A stretch of DNA of 64,000 nt from RH-AL1 sp965198715 (GCA_965198715.1 CBDAPV010000001.1:1054001-1118000), one strand, 5' to 3'. Shown: positions 51,339 to 60,872, numbered from the stretch's first letter. Notes: generated by a model not told the origin, from the sequence alone. Made by a program: numbers and translations.

Positions 51339-51547
51339 GTCGTCTGCGCCCTCCCCCGTCGCCTCATGATGAGGCCGAAGGCGCTTTCCTCATCAAGAGG
51401 GTCCGGGGACGGTCGCGCAGCGCGTCGCCGCCGCCGTTTGTGCCGCCGCGATTTGCGCCGGGTGCCGGCCCCTACTAAGGAACCGCGCACCAGCCGGGCG
51501 GCCATGAGCGCCCCCGAGCCTCGCTTGATGGAAGAAACAAGAGCTCG

Positions 51548-52927
51548 ATGGCGCGCGACGTCTCCGACAGCACCCCGATCGCCGGGCGAGGCGATCTCGT
51601 GGCCTGGCTCGAGAGCGGCTGCAAGCCCGCGGCGCGCCACCGCATCGGTACCGAGCACGAGAAGATCGGCTTCTACCGTCATGACCTGATGCCGGTCCCC
51701 TACGAAGGGACGGCTGGCGGCGGCGGCATCCGCCAGCTGCTCGAGGAGATGGGCGCGAGCCTGGGCTGGACGCCGATCCTCGATGGCAGCCACATCATCG
51801 GCCTCGCCGACGAGACCAACGGCGGCGCCATCTCGATCGAGCCCGGCGGCCAGTTCGAGCTCTCCGGCGCGCCGCTGGCCAACGTCCACGAGACCCGCGA
51901 CGAGCTCGACCGGCACTTCGCCGCGCTGCGCCCGATCGCCGAACGCCACGGCATCGGTTTTCTCACGCTCGGCATGAGCCCGAAATGGTCGCGGGACGAG
52001 ACACCCGTGATGCCCAAGAGCCGCTACGTCATCATGGCGCGTTACATGCCCAAGGTCGGCACGCGCGGGCTCGACATGATGTTTCGCACCACCACCGTGC
52101 AGGCGAACTACGATTTCGCCAGCGAGGCGGACATGGTGAAGAAGCTGCGCGTCGCGGTGGCGCTGCAGCCCGTCGCCACCGCGCTCTTTGCCAACTCGCC
52201 GTTCCGCGACGGCCGACCCAACGGCTTCCTGTCGGATCGCTCGGAGGTCTGGCGCGACACCGACAACAACCGTGCCGGCATGCTGCCCTTCATGTTCGAG
52301 GAGGGCGCCGGCTTCGAATCCTACGTTGACTACGCGCTCGACGTGCCGATGTATTTTGTCAAGCGCGGCGACGTGTACATCGACGTCGCCGGCACCAGCT
52401 TCCGCGACCTGCTCGCCGGCCGTCACCCGGCCCTGCTCGCGGGCGACGCGCCGACGATGTCGGACTGGGCCAACCATCTCTCGACGATCTTCCCGGAGGT
52501 GCGGCTCAAAACCTTTCTCGAGATGCGCGGTGCCGATGCCGGGCCTGTGCCGTTCCTGCTGGCCCTGCCGGCGCTCTTCGCCGGGCTGCTCTACCATCCC
52601 GCCTCGCTCGACGCCGCCTGGGACCTCGTCAAGAACTGGTCGGCGGCCGAGCGCCAAGCGTTGCGCGATGCCGTGCCGCGCGAGGCGCTGGCGGCGAACA
52701 TGGCGGGCCTTCCGCTGCGGGACGTCGCCGCCGAGGTCTTGCGCATCGCCCGGGCCGGGCTTGCCGCCAGGGGCCACAGGGATGCGGCGGGGCACGACGA
52801 GACCGGCTACCTCGACGTGCTCGACGAAGTGGTCGCCGCCGGCACCCAGGCCGAGCGGCTGCTCGAACGCTACGATGGCACCTGGGGCCGCAGCGTCGAT
52901 CCGGCGTTCCGCGAGTGCGTGTATTAG
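51548..52927 (+). CDS. glutamate-cysteine ligase, plant/alphaproteobacterial type
   Basis: A 459-residue enzyme that makes gamma-glutamylcysteine, the first step of glutathione synthesis. Typical segments are RIGTEHEKIGFYRHDLMPVP, GGIRQLLEEMGASLGWTPIL, NGGAISIEPGGQFELSGAPL, FLTLGMSPKWSRDETPVMPK, YMPKVGTRGLDMMFRTTTVQ and DWANHLSTIFPEVRLKTFLE with EMRGAD. The length matches the GCS2/EgtA-like proteobacterial group. It appears monocistronic; gshB is not in the window. Confidence 0.9.
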   Translation: MARDVSDSTPIAGRGDLVAWLESGCKPAARHRIGTEHEKIGFYRHDLMPVPYEGTAGGGGIRQLLEEMGASLGWTPILDGSHIIGLADETNGGAISIEPGGQFELSGAPLANVHETRDELDRHFAALRPIAERHGIGFLTLGMSPKWSRDETPVMPKSRYVIMARYMPKVGTRGLDMMFRTTTVQANYDFASEADMVKKLRVAVALQPVATALFANSPFRDGRPNGFLSDRSEVWRDTDNNRAGMLPFMFEEGAGFESYVDYALDVPMYFVKRGDVYIDVAGTSFRDLLAGRHPALLAGDAPTMSDWANHLSTIFPEVRLKTFLEMRGADAGPVPFLLALPALFAGLLYHPASLDAAWDLVKNWSAAERQALRDAVPREALAANMAGLPLRDVAAEVLRIARAGLAARGHRDAAGHDETGYLDVLDEVVAAGTQAERLLERYDGTWGRSVDPAFRECVY

Positions 52928-52949
52928 TTTGGCCGAGGGTGCGTAGGCA

Positions 52950-53100
52950 CGGTGCCAGAGCCGCATTCAAGCGAGTTGGACCATGGCAAGGATATCGGCG
53001 GCGAGCTTGTCCTAGCGGGTAGCGACTCGGCGGGATGCTCCCAGCTTGGAAAGCATTTGCCGGACGCGTGCGCGGCGCTCCCGGAAGCAGTCGTTCAGCG
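52950..53100 (-). pseudogene. IS5-family transposase C-terminal remnant
   Basis: The minus strand reads SRRVATR, a TAG, then DKLAADILAMVQLA, a TGA and MRLWH. Intact IS5-type transposases end with RRVATRYDKLA...ASxRLWLR, so both stops replace single residues of a once continuous frame. Upstream it fades into unrelated sequence at about 53100. Evidence of an old insertion directly next to the broken SDR gene. Confidence 0.6.
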
Positions 53101-53852
53101 GCCTTCGGACCAAGCGATCGCGTCGGCTCCGGCTGGCAAGATTATCGGGCAGCCGGGATCGGTCGCCGCGCGGAAAACTGCCTTGGCGACATCCTGCGGC
53201 ATCGTCACCTCGCCGCTTGCGCCATGCTGCTGCATCGCAGCCATCGTCTGTTGAGCGAAGCCGGCGTAGACGTCGGGAAAGCCGCCATTGGACGAGATCT
53301 GCGCCCGCGCGGTGCTGCCGAAGCTAGTCGCAGGCGCCGCGCCGGGCACGACCACCCGCGCTCGGATGCCGAATTCTGCGAGCTCCAAGGCAGCGGACTC
53401 GGTCAGCGCGGTCACTGCCGCCTTGCTGGCGCGGTAGATCGATAGAAGCGGCAGCGGCTTGAGGGTCGTGCTGGAGCTGACGTTGACGATCACGCCAGCC
53501 CTCCGCTCGCGCATGCCGGGTAGCACCGCCTGCATCATCGCGACCGTCGAGAACGTGTTGGTCTCGAAGATCCGGCGCACCGTCTTCAGCGAGGTGCCTT
53601 CACGGCGTTGAGCCAACCAATGCCGGCATTGTTGACCAGCACGTCGATTGCGCCCGCATCGGCCGTCGCGGCTGCAATGCTGTCCGCATCGGTCACGTCG
53701 AGCGCTAGCACGCGCAGCCCGTCCGACGCCGGCAACGTGCTTGCCGAGGGATCGCGCATCGTTGCCACGACCTTCCAGCCCTGTGCGAGGAAATACGCAG
53801 CGGTCTCGCGGCCGAAGCCGGTCGAGCAGCCGGTGATGAGGACGGTGTTCAT
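53095..53852 (-). pseudogene. short-chain dehydrogenase, frameshifted
   Basis: The start at 53852 gives MNTVLITGCSTGFGRETAAY with the TGxxxGxG cofactor loop, VLALDVTDADSI and VLVNNAGIGWLNAV. A missing base near 53606 sends this frame to a stop (KAPR). The alternative frame continues EGTSLKTVRRIFETNTF, VIVNVSSSTTLKPL with the catalytic Ser, YRASKAAV with Tyr and Lys, and reaches a stop at 53095. Restoring one G would give a protein of about 250 residues. It is divergent from an AraC regulator that may once have controlled it. Confidence 0.8.
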
Positions 53853-53949
53853 GCGAAAACAGCTCCTGAAGGTGATAGCAGGGTCATAGGCTGCGTTCTT
53901 CGGACGTGCTACGTTTGGAAGTCCAAGAGTCATTTGTGATAGTCCGACT

Positions 53950-54882
53950 TTGAACGATCCGCTTGCCCAGGTGATCTGCCTCCTCCAGCCCAGCGCCTCC
54001 TTTTCCAAGATGGTGACCGCGTTCGGCCGCTGGGCCGTGCGCCCGCCCGGAACAGGACCGTTCTACGGTGCTATTCTCGAGGGCGACTGCGAGCTGTCCA
54101 TCGCCGGGCGCGTACCGGTTAGGCTGGGCACGGGCGACTTCATGTTGATTCCTGCCGCTGCCGATTTCACGGTGAGCAGCCTGACACCGCCGCCGAGTGG
54201 ACGCGTGACCGACCCGGTCGAGGTTCGCCCGGGCGTCTTCCACCTTGGAGAGCCGGGCGTGCCGGATGTGCGCCTGCTGGTCGGGTATTGCGCCTTCGGG
54301 TCGAACGATGCGTCGCTGCTGGTCTCGCTGCTGCCCGAACTGGTGGTTGTGCGCGGCGAGCGGCGGTTGACGAAGCTGGTCGAGCTGCTGAGCGACGAAG
54401 CCCGCGCCATCCGACCCGGCCGCGATGTGGTGCTTGCCCGCCTTCTTGAAGTGCTTCTGATCGAAGCGTTTCGCACAACGACAGGACCAACCGCCGCGCC
54501 CGGGCTGCTTCGCGGGCTTGCCGACGAGAGGCTCGCGGCGGCGCTACGGCGGATGCACGGCGAGCCGACCCGCCCCTGGACGGTTGGCGAACTGGCGAGG
54601 GAGGCTGGCCTGTCGCGCTCCACCTTCTTCGACCGGTTCCGTCGCGAGGTCGGCGTTTCCCCGATGGAATACCTGCTTGGCTGGCGAATGGCGATCGCCA
54701 AGGATCTATTGTGCGGCGACAGCGTCAGCGTGGGTGAGGTCGCGCAGCGGGTCGGCTACAGCTCGTCGAGTACGTTCAGCGTCGCGTTCGCGCGCCAGGT
54801 CGGGGCATCCCCGACGACTTATGCCCGCGGGTATGCGCGCCTCCATGGTGGCATGACGGGCGCGAGTTCCGCTCAGGCCTGA
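53950..54882 (+). CDS. AraC family regulator with N-terminal cupin
   Basis: A 310-residue transcription factor. The TTG at 53950 gives the usual N-terminus (NDPLAQVICLLQP); an ATG at codon 21 is an alternative. Residues ~15-190 are the AraC cupin_6 sensing domain (GPFYGAILEGDCELSIAGRV, LGTGDFMLIPAAADF). The two helix-turn-helix motifs are WTVGELAREAGLSRSTFFDR and VSVGEVAQRVGYSSSSTFSV, followed by FARQVGASPTTYA. It is divergent from the inactivated SDR, which is the likely original target. Confidence 0.85.
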   Translation: MNDPLAQVICLLQPSASFSKMVTAFGRWAVRPPGTGPFYGAILEGDCELSIAGRVPVRLGTGDFMLIPAAADFTVSSLTPPPSGRVTDPVEVRPGVFHLGEPGVPDVRLLVGYCAFGSNDASLLVSLLPELVVVRGERRLTKLVELLSDEARAIRPGRDVVLARLLEVLLIEAFRTTTGPTAAPGLLRGLADERLAAALRRMHGEPTRPWTVGELAREAGLSRSTFFDRFRREVGVSPMEYLLGWRMAIAKDLLCGDSVSVGEVAQRVGYSSSSTFSVAFARQVGASPTTYARGYARLHGGMTGASSAQA

Positions 54883-55004
54883 AGTGACCGGCAAGACCGA
54901 TGATTGAACAACTCTTTCGATCTAAAGATTCATGGCCCAGGTTCCTTTCGCGAGTGCCACGCGTCACGCCTTTGCCTAGGCTTCGCCGCGCCTACATACC
55001 TGCC

Positions 55005-55430
55005 ATGCCCGACCTGCCCGATTACCAACGCCGCTTCGACATCCGCGCCCTGGCCGCCGAGTTGCCCGAGCATGCCGACACGATGCTGGCCGACACCTAC
55101 CTCACCGATCGCCCAAGCTCGAGCGCACGCATCTTTCGCGTCTACCGGCCGGTGCCGGCCCATTTCCACAAAACCTGCGACGAGTATCTCTACGTCGTCT
55201 CGGGCCGCGGTAGCTTCTGGATCGGCGAGGAGTCCGATGCCCAGGATTTCGCGCCGGGCCAGCTCATCTGTTTCGATCGGAAGACGGTGCATTCCATCTC
55301 GGCCCTGCACGAGGAGCCGGTGGTCTTCATGTCGATCGACGCACCCCGGCGCGAGCCCACCGACATTACCTTTGTCGATGCGGAGGCAGGCTCGGCGGCA
55401 ACCTTCATGGCGCGCAACGCGGGAGGCTGA
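55005..55430 (+). CDS. cupin domain protein
   Basis: A 141-residue single-domain cupin. The ATG at 55005 is preferred; the frame is open 35 codons upstream. Metal ligands of cupin motif 1 are in PAHFHKTCDEYLYVVSGRG (HxH...E...G). Motif 2 is represented by ICFDRKTVHSI, with the fourth His. The C-terminus has VVFMSIDAPRREPTDITFVD. Substrate and role are unknown; neighbours do not help. Confidence 0.75.
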   Translation: MPDLPDYQRRFDIRALAAELPEHADTMLADTYLTDRPSSSARIFRVYRPVPAHFHKTCDEYLYVVSGRGSFWIGEESDAQDFAPGQLICFDRKTVHSISALHEEPVVFMSIDAPRREPTDITFVDAEAGSAATFMARNAGG

Positions 55431-55572
55431 GCCGCTCACCGGCGGGAAACTCTTCCCGATCTGGCCGGAAAGCGTCGCATTCGATCCCGGGTGCGGAACA
55501 GCTGCAGCGACCAGGCTCTTGTCGGCAGGCTTCGTCGACGGGTCCGCCGACGACCGGCAGAGGATACTCGGC

Positions 55573-56001
55573 ATGTCTCAAACTCGTCTCTCTTTCGCGG
55601 CCGGCGCCGCAACCATGGTGCTGCTGGGCCTCGGCGCCAGCGCGCAAGCCGCGGGTACGAGCGCGACAGCGTTCCTCAAGGCGGTAAACACCAATGCCGA
55701 CAAGACGATCTCCAAGGACGAACTCGACGCCTACGCCAAGAAGCGTTTCGCCGAGCTAGAGACCGACAAGGACAAGACGCTCGATCAGAAAGAGCTGAAG
55801 GGTCGCCTTTCGAAGGCTGGCATGACCATGGCCGACACCGACAAGGACAAGACCGTCGACGAGGCCGAGTTCGTCGGCTACGCCGACAAGCTGTTCGACG
55901 AGGCCGACATCCACAAGAAGGACGGCGCCGATCACCCTTCGCTCACGGAGCGCGAACTCGAGAGCCCCGCCGGCAAGAAGCTCATCATGCTGCTGCGCTG
56001 A
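55573..56001 (+). CDS. secreted EF-hand domain protein
   Basis: A 142-residue exported protein with signal peptide MSQTRLSFAAGAATMVLLGL then GASAQAAG. EF-hand-like loops follow at NADKTISKDEL, ETDKDKTLDQKEL and DTDKDKTVDEAEF. They keep Asp at positions 1, 3, 5 and Glu at 12, but have Lys where Gly normally sits at position 6, as in other alphaproteobacterial relatives. Calcium binding in the periplasm is likely but untested. GAGG lies nine bases before the ATG. Convergent with the methyltransferase gene. Confidence 0.8.
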   Translation: MSQTRLSFAAGAATMVLLGLGASAQAAGTSATAFLKAVNTNADKTISKDELDAYAKKRFAELETDKDKTLDQKELKGRLSKAGMTMADTDKDKTVDEAEFVGYADKLFDEADIHKKDGADHPSLTERELESPAGKKLIMLLR

Positions 56002-56022
56002 GCGCGGCTGGGGCGCCGCTTC

Positions 56023-57525
56023 TCATCGCGAGAGGATCAGCAGCGCTCCGAAACAGGATCCGCCGGCATCGAGGCGGATCGTCGTCGGCCGCACGTCGAG
56101 GATGGTGAAGCCGGTCGCGGCGGCGACCCTCTCGAGGTGCGGCATGCCGTGCGCGAAGCGGCCCGAGCTCAGGTGGACGATCTCGGGCCCGTCCGAGGAC
56201 TCTATGGAGATGGCGAGGAGCCCATCAGGTTCGAGAACTCGTGCCACGCCCGCGAAGAGCGCGGTGAGGTCGCCGAAATAGATCAGGACGTCCGCCGCCA
56301 CGACCAGATCATAGTGGTTCTTGTCAGTGGCCAGAAACGCGACGGCTTCGGCCTCTTCCAGTACCTCGTAGCAGCCCAGCAGCCTGGCCTTGTCGAGCAT
56401 GCGGGGCGAGAGGTCGATGCCGTGCAGCACCCGTCCCGGCGCCGCGAGCATCGCCCCGGCGAGCCCCGTGCCGCAGCCCAGATCGAGCACGCGCGTCACC
56501 GGGCGGTTCCATTTGCGCGCGGTGTCCTGCACCAGCAGCGCCAGGTCCCGAGGCACGGCGTAGCCGAGAACGCCGACGAGCTGATCGTCGAATCCTGCCG
56601 CAAATCGATCGAAAAAGCTGACGATGTAGGCGTCGGGTGCGCGCTCGATCGCCTCGCCCTTGAGGGTTGCCAGCAGATAGGCCTGCATGGCGTCGCGGGG
56701 AGCGCTTGCCAGCCGCAGCGTGCCGAGGTCAATGGCGGCCGAACGGTGACCGTAGGCGCTCAGGAGATGGAAGCCCTCGTGGACGATCGTCTCGACCTCG
56801 GCCGCATCCTGGCGGCGACGCTTCAAGGCGGCGACAGCCTCCACCGCCGTGCCGCCGACGACATCGGTCAGGAATTGCGTGCGGGCCTGCTTCAGCTGCA
56901 GGGCATCGTTGCCGGGCTGAAGCCGCGAGGCGGTCGCGAAGCTGGAGGCCGCCTCCTCGAAATCACCGAGGGCGAGCAGGGCCTCGCCAAGGCAACCCTG
57001 GATCGCGGCGTCCTCGCTCCTGCCGCGACGGATAGCCTCGCGAAAGGCCAAGGCGGCATCGCCGAAGCGCTTCTCGCCGAGGCAGGCGAGGCCGCGCCCG
57101 ATCCAGCCGTCGACCAGGCTGTCATCCAGGGCGAGCGCCCTCGCATAGGCGTCCGCGCTCTCGATCCTCCGGCCCGAGGCGCTATGGAGGCCGCCGAGCT
57201 GCAGCCAGAGGCCCGACTGGGATGGATCGTGCTCGAGCGCCTCCTCGAGGCAGGCCTTCGCCTCGTCGTGCCGGCCCACGCTCCCCAGCACGCCGGCGAG
57301 ATCGCCCCAGGCTCGAGCCTCGCGAGGCGCGAGCGCCACCGCCGCCGTTAGCGCCTGCGCCGCAGCGGCCAGGTTCCCATCCTCCCACAACGTGAGCCCG
57401 TAGTGACGCAGCGCGGAGGCCGGCTGATCGTAGCGCGCCAGCAGAGCGCTCAGCCTTCCGTCCTCGGCCGACCACGCCTCGACCGCGCGCCCAACCTCCG
57501 CCGCGGGCGGCAACTGGATCGTCAT
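56023..57525 (-). CDS. TPR-containing class I SAM-dependent methyltransferase
   Basis: A 500-residue fusion. GGGGAG precedes the ATG at 57525. Residues ~35-215 form several tetratricopeptide repeats (ALRHYGLTLWEDGNLAAAAQ, ARAWGDLAGVLGSVGRHDEA, GLWLQLGGLHSASGRRIESA). A methyltransferase domain begins near ~320 with YIVSFFDRFAAGFDDQLV and motif I RVLDLGCGTGLAGAMLA, followed by GIDLSPRMLDKARLLGCYE, YDLVVAADVLIYFGDL and VLEPDGLLAISIES. This architecture is known for proteins methylating unidentified substrates (NoeI/UbiE-type fold). Convergent with the EF-hand gene. Confidence 0.85.
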   Translation of the reverse strand: MTIQLPPAAEVGRAVEAWSAEDGRLSALLARYDQPASALRHYGLTLWEDGNLAAAAQALTAAVALAPREARAWGDLAGVLGSVGRHDEAKACLEEALEHDPSQSGLWLQLGGLHSASGRRIESADAYARALALDDSLVDGWIGRGLACLGEKRFGDAALAFREAIRRGRSEDAAIQGCLGEALLALGDFEEAASSFATASRLQPGNDALQLKQARTQFLTDVVGGTAVEAVAALKRRRQDAAEVETIVHEGFHLLSAYGHRSAAIDLGTLRLASAPRDAMQAYLLATLKGEAIERAPDAYIVSFFDRFAAGFDDQLVGVLGYAVPRDLALLVQDTARKWNRPVTRVLDLGCGTGLAGAMLAAPGRVLHGIDLSPRMLDKARLLGCYEVLEEAEAVAFLATDKNHYDLVVAADVLIYFGDLTALFAGVARVLEPDGLLAISIESSDGPEIVHLSSGRFAHGMPHLERVAAATGFTILDVRPTTIRLDAGGSCFGALLILSR

Positions 57526-57710
57526 CTGGATCGTCTCCCCGTCACCGCGGTCGCGCGTATTCTGGCGATTCGTCGTCGACGGTGCGAGAATTACACAGCA
57601 TGACGCGAGAGCCGAAACGCCTGGAAGATATCGCCTGCCGCACATGGCGCAAAGCTGGGCCCCGCGGGAAGGCTCTTCACGGGGATCGCGCGTCTGCTAT
57701 GCGATGCGAC

Positions 57711-58610
57711 ATGTCCGAGACCGACGCACCCGAGGCTGGTTCCGCGGCGCGTCTCATCGAGCGTGCGGTGCCGGCGTTGTTCGTGCTGCTGTGGGCCTCC
57801 GGCTTTGTGGTGGCGCGCCTCGTGCGTCCCTACGCCGAGCCGGAAAGCTTCGTCGCCCTGCGCTTCGCCCTCAGCGCCGCTGTCCTTTCCGGCATCGCCT
57901 TCGCTGGCGGGGCGCGCTGGCCGCGCAATGCGCGGGGCTGGCGCGACGGCCTGATCGCCGGCGCACTGATGCAGGGCATCTACGTCGGTGGCGTGTTCTG
58001 GGCGATCAAGCATGGGCTGCCCGCCGCCGTCGCGGCGCTGATCTCGGGGCTGCAGCCGCTGCTCACCGGAGCGCTGGCCGGACCGCTGCTCGGCGAGCGG
58101 GTCAGCGGCCGGCGCTGGCTCGGCATCGCCGTGGGCTTCGCCGGGGCATTGCTGGTGTTGGAGCCCAACCTGCGCGGCACGGGAGCGGTGCCGCCGGCCG
58201 CCGTGCTCTCCTGTACCGTCGCGATGATCGGGATCACGCTGGGCACGCTGTGGCAGAAGCGCTTCGGGGCGGCCACGGACCTGCGTTCGGGCGCCGCGGT
58301 ACAGTTCATCGGCGGTTTCGCGCTGATCCTGCCGCTGGCACTGGCCACGGAGCGCCACCCTTTCGTGATCGATCCCGAGCTCTTCATCGGGCTCGCGTGG
58401 TCGGTGCTGGTTCTGTCCGTCGCCGCGGCGCTGCTGCTGCTGCGCCTGATCCGCGGCGGCGCCGTCGCCAAGGTCACGTCGCTGTTCTACCTGGTGCCAC
58501 CGTTCACCGCGCTGATGGCGCTGGCCCTGTTCGGCGAGGCGCTCGTGCCGGTGCAGATCGTCGGGATGGCGGTGGCCGCCGCCGGTGTGGCGCTGGCCAA
58601 CCGAGGCTGA
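57711..58610 (+). CDS. EamA/DMT-family transporter
   Basis: A 299-residue inner membrane protein with about ten hydrophobic segments in two EamA repeats. The first includes VPALFVLLWASGFVVARLVR, FVALRFALSAAVLSGIAFAG and LISGLQPLLTGALAGPLLGE. The second includes VLSCTVAMIGITLGTLWQKR, FIGGFALILPLALAT, and SLFYLVPPFTALMALALFGE. The start at 57711 (MSETDAPEAG) is the first ATG giving a normal N-terminus. Members export amino acids or other small metabolites; the substrate is not predictable. Confidence 0.85.
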   Translation: MSETDAPEAGSAARLIERAVPALFVLLWASGFVVARLVRPYAEPESFVALRFALSAAVLSGIAFAGGARWPRNARGWRDGLIAGALMQGIYVGGVFWAIKHGLPAAVAALISGLQPLLTGALAGPLLGERVSGRRWLGIAVGFAGALLVLEPNLRGTGAVPPAAVLSCTVAMIGITLGTLWQKRFGAATDLRSGAAVQFIGGFALILPLALATERHPFVIDPELFIGLAWSVLVLSVAAALLLLRLIRGGAVAKVTSLFYLVPPFTALMALALFGEALVPVQIVGMAVAAAGVALANRG

Positions 58611-58642
58611 GCAACCTCCGCTAACTTGATTGGGAAGGTGCG

Positions 58643-58967
58643 CTACTTGAAGGCGAACGCGCAGTCACCGTCGTCCTTGCCCTGGCAGGCGAGATAGCGC
58701 TTTAGGCGCCTCGCGCGCCTTTCCGGCTTACGCGCGGCAGCCGGCGATCACTATTGGCCGGATGCTGCCACCCGCGTTGGCCGTGGTCTCGAACTCGCAG
58801 GTGGCGTCGCGCGCCCTGTCGCTCGCCTCGGTGTCGCGTTGCGCGCAGATGTTCAGGGTGAGCTGGGTGGCGTTGCCCAAGGCCTCGGCCGAGCAGTCGA
58901 CGTCGTCGGCCAGGCACGGTCCGCCGGCAAGCAACAGGACGAAGGTGAGAGCCGTCGGCTGTCGCAT
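58643..58967 (-). pseudogene. LprI/DUF1311-like secreted protein, frameshifted and internally deleted
   Basis: The start at 58967 gives signal peptide MRQPTALTFVLLLAGGPCLA and a mature region with CSAEALGNATQLTLNICAQ, ATCEFETTANAGGSIRP and AGCRA, then stops at 58728. In another frame immediately after, RRLKRYLACQGKDDGDCAFA then FK runs to a stop at 58643. LprI-like proteins normally carry this C-terminal cysteine motif and about 40 more residues between the first and second cysteine clusters. So both an internal deletion and a frameshift are suspected. A 79-residue product could still be secreted. Confidence 0.55.
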
Positions 58968-59193
58968 CGGTGCGAGCCCTCGAGCGCGTTGGTCTTCCGA
59001 TCGTTGATCGAGGGGTCTATCGTGGCGCAATGGCACGCGTGTGACTACGGGTCGGCATGACGCATGACGCAGCCTGACGCAGTGAGGCACGAAATTGGGG
59101 GAATCCTGGAAAAATGTTGCGGCGTGACATCGACCGCGGCGGCTGACTTCGCGCCGCCGGCGCGCTAAGGGGCCGGCGAACCCGAGGCCTGCC

Positions 59194-60432
59194 GTGACCG
59201 CCATCTCTCCGCTCGCTCCCGCGACGATCCCCATCATCCCGCCGGTCGACGGGGTGAGCTTCGCTACCGGCGCGGCCGGCATCCGCTACAAGGGCCGCAC
59301 CGACGTCCTGCTTGCGCTTTTCGACAAGGGCACGCAGGTGGCCGGCGTGTTCACCACCTCGAGATGCCCCTCGGCGCCGGTGGAATGGTGCCGCGCCAAG
59401 CTCGCCGGCGGCAAGGCGCGGGCGCTGGTGGTGAACTCCGGCAATGCCAACGCCTTCACCGGCAAGGCCGGCGCCCAGGCCAGCGCCGCGACCGCCAAGC
59501 TCGCCGCGACCGCGCTCGGGGTCTCGGCCAAGGAGATCTTCATCGCCTCGACCGGGGTGATCGGCGAGCCGCTCGACGCGACCAAGTTCGAGGGCGTCTT
59601 CGAGACGCTTCGGGGCGAGGCAACGGCGGAACGCATCGAGGACGCCGCCCGCGCGATCATGACCACCGACACCTTTCCCAAGCTCGCGACGGCGACCGTC
59701 TCGATCGAAGGCGTCGACGTGACGATCGCCGGCATCGCCAAAGGCGCCGGCATGATCGCGCCGGACATGGCCACCATGCTGTCGTTCGTCTTCACCGATG
59801 CGCCGATCGCCGCGCCGGCGCTGCAGGCGATGCTGGCCAAAGGCGTGAAGGCGAGCTTCAACGCCATCACGGTCGATAGCGACACCTCGACCTCCGACAC
59901 GCTGATGCTGTTCGCCACCGGGGCGGCCGCCAGGCGCGGCGCGCCGGCGATCGAAAAGGCGACGGACCGCCGGCTCAAGGACTTCCGCGCCGCGCTCGAC
60001 GGTGTGCTGCTCGACCTCGCCCACCAAGTGGTCAAAGACGGCGAGGGCGCGCGCAAGTTCATCGAGGTGACGGTGGAAGGCGCCGCCAGCGCGCGGGCGG
60101 CCAAGCGCATCGCCATGTCCATCGCGAACTCGCCGCTGGTCAAGACCGCGGTGGCCGGCGAAGACGCCAACTGGGGTCGCGTGGTGATGGCGGTGGGCAA
60201 GGCCGGCGAGAAGGCCGACCGCGACCGCCTCGCCATCTGGTTCGGCGGCACCCGCGTCGCCCACAAGGGCCTGCGCGACCCGTCCTACGACGAGGCGGCG
60301 GTATCGGCGCGGATGAAGGAACCAACCGTGCCGATCAAGGTCGATCTCGGAATCGGGGCGGGTCGCGCGACCGTGTGGACGTGCGACCTCACCAAGGACT
60401 ACATCGCCATCAACGGCGACTATCGCTCCTGA
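59194..60432 (+). CDS. argJ: bifunctional glutamate N-acetyltransferase/amino-acid acetyltransferase ArgJ
   Basis: A 412-residue enzyme of arginine synthesis that moves acetyl groups from N-acetylornithine to glutamate. GTG start at 59194. Conserved segments are GVSFATGAAGIRYKGRTDVL, VAGVFTTSRCPSAPVEWCR, VVNSGNANAFTG and STGVIGEPLD. The self-cleavage site is KGAGMIAPDMATMLSF with Thr194 as nucleophile; DSDTSTSDTLMLFATG and EDANWGRVVMAVGKAGE follow. The C-terminus IAINGDYRS is complete. Whether it also accepts acetyl-CoA cannot be told. Confidence 0.95.
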   Translation: MTAISPLAPATIPIIPPVDGVSFATGAAGIRYKGRTDVLLALFDKGTQVAGVFTTSRCPSAPVEWCRAKLAGGKARALVVNSGNANAFTGKAGAQASAATAKLAATALGVSAKEIFIASTGVIGEPLDATKFEGVFETLRGEATAERIEDAARAIMTTDTFPKLATATVSIEGVDVTIAGIAKGAGMIAPDMATMLSFVFTDAPIAAPALQAMLAKGVKASFNAITVDSDTSTSDTLMLFATGAAARRGAPAIEKATDRRLKDFRAALDGVLLDLAHQVVKDGEGARKFIEVTVEGAASARAAKRIAMSIANSPLVKTAVAGEDANWGRVVMAVGKAGEKADRDRLAIWFGGTRVAHKGLRDPSYDEAAVSARMKEPTVPIKVDLGIGAGRATVWTCDLTKDYIAINGDYRS

Positions 60433-60453
60433 ACACCGGCAGAGACGAGCCGG

Positions 60454-60675
60454 TCAGTCCTCGTGGCCGTGCGCTTCCTCGTTGATGGTCAGCGTGCGCA
60501 TCTGGGAGAAGTCGACGGCGATCGGCTGCTTGGCCTTGCCGGCGGCGAGCTGGAGCGTTTTGACGACGTGCTCCATGCGCCGGAACGCCTCCTTGAACGG
60601 CTCGGATGCTTCGTCGAGCTTCAGCGGCGCCAGGCAATAATTGATGATCTCCTTGGGCCGTTCGAACGTGCTCAT
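60454..60675 (-). CDS. conserved hypothetical protein, 73 aa
   Basis: The start MSTFERPKEIINYCLAPLKL at 60675 gives a soluble, mostly helical protein (EPFKEAFRRMEHVVKTLQLA, then DFSQMRTLTINEEAHGHED). AGGACAG lies upstream. The sequence looks like small Hyphomicrobiales-specific proteins of unknown function. It is convergent with argJ (21-bp gap) and divergent from the secreted protein at 60873. No motif gives an activity. Confidence 0.6.
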   Translation of the reverse strand: MSTFERPKEIINYCLAPLKLDEASEPFKEAFRRMEHVVKTLQLAAGKAKQPIAVDFSQMRTLTINEEAHGHED

Positions 60676-60784
60676 GATCTGTCCTGCGCGGGATGAGGGT
60701 GGCGTTTGCCGCCCTTGCAATTAGCGTCATCGTATCGCGGCGGCAACAGAGGCAGGAGATCGAACCTTCCGGCTGTCTATTCGT

Positions 60785-60812
60785 TGCACCCTCACGTCAC
60801 GAGTGTACTTTG
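60785..60812 (+). promoter_or_regulatory. candidate sigma-70 promoter of the secreted Met/His-rich protein
   Basis: TTGCAC (60785-60790) and TACTTT (60807-60812) are separated by 16 bases and lie 61 bases upstream of the start at 60873. The match is moderate; the strong AAGGAGG downstream supports an expressed gene. Confidence 0.35.
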
Positions 60813-60872
60813 CGGCTCAAGCGTGGCTCGATCCTGTTTTGGTCGTGTCCGCCGTAATCCGAAGGAGGATCC

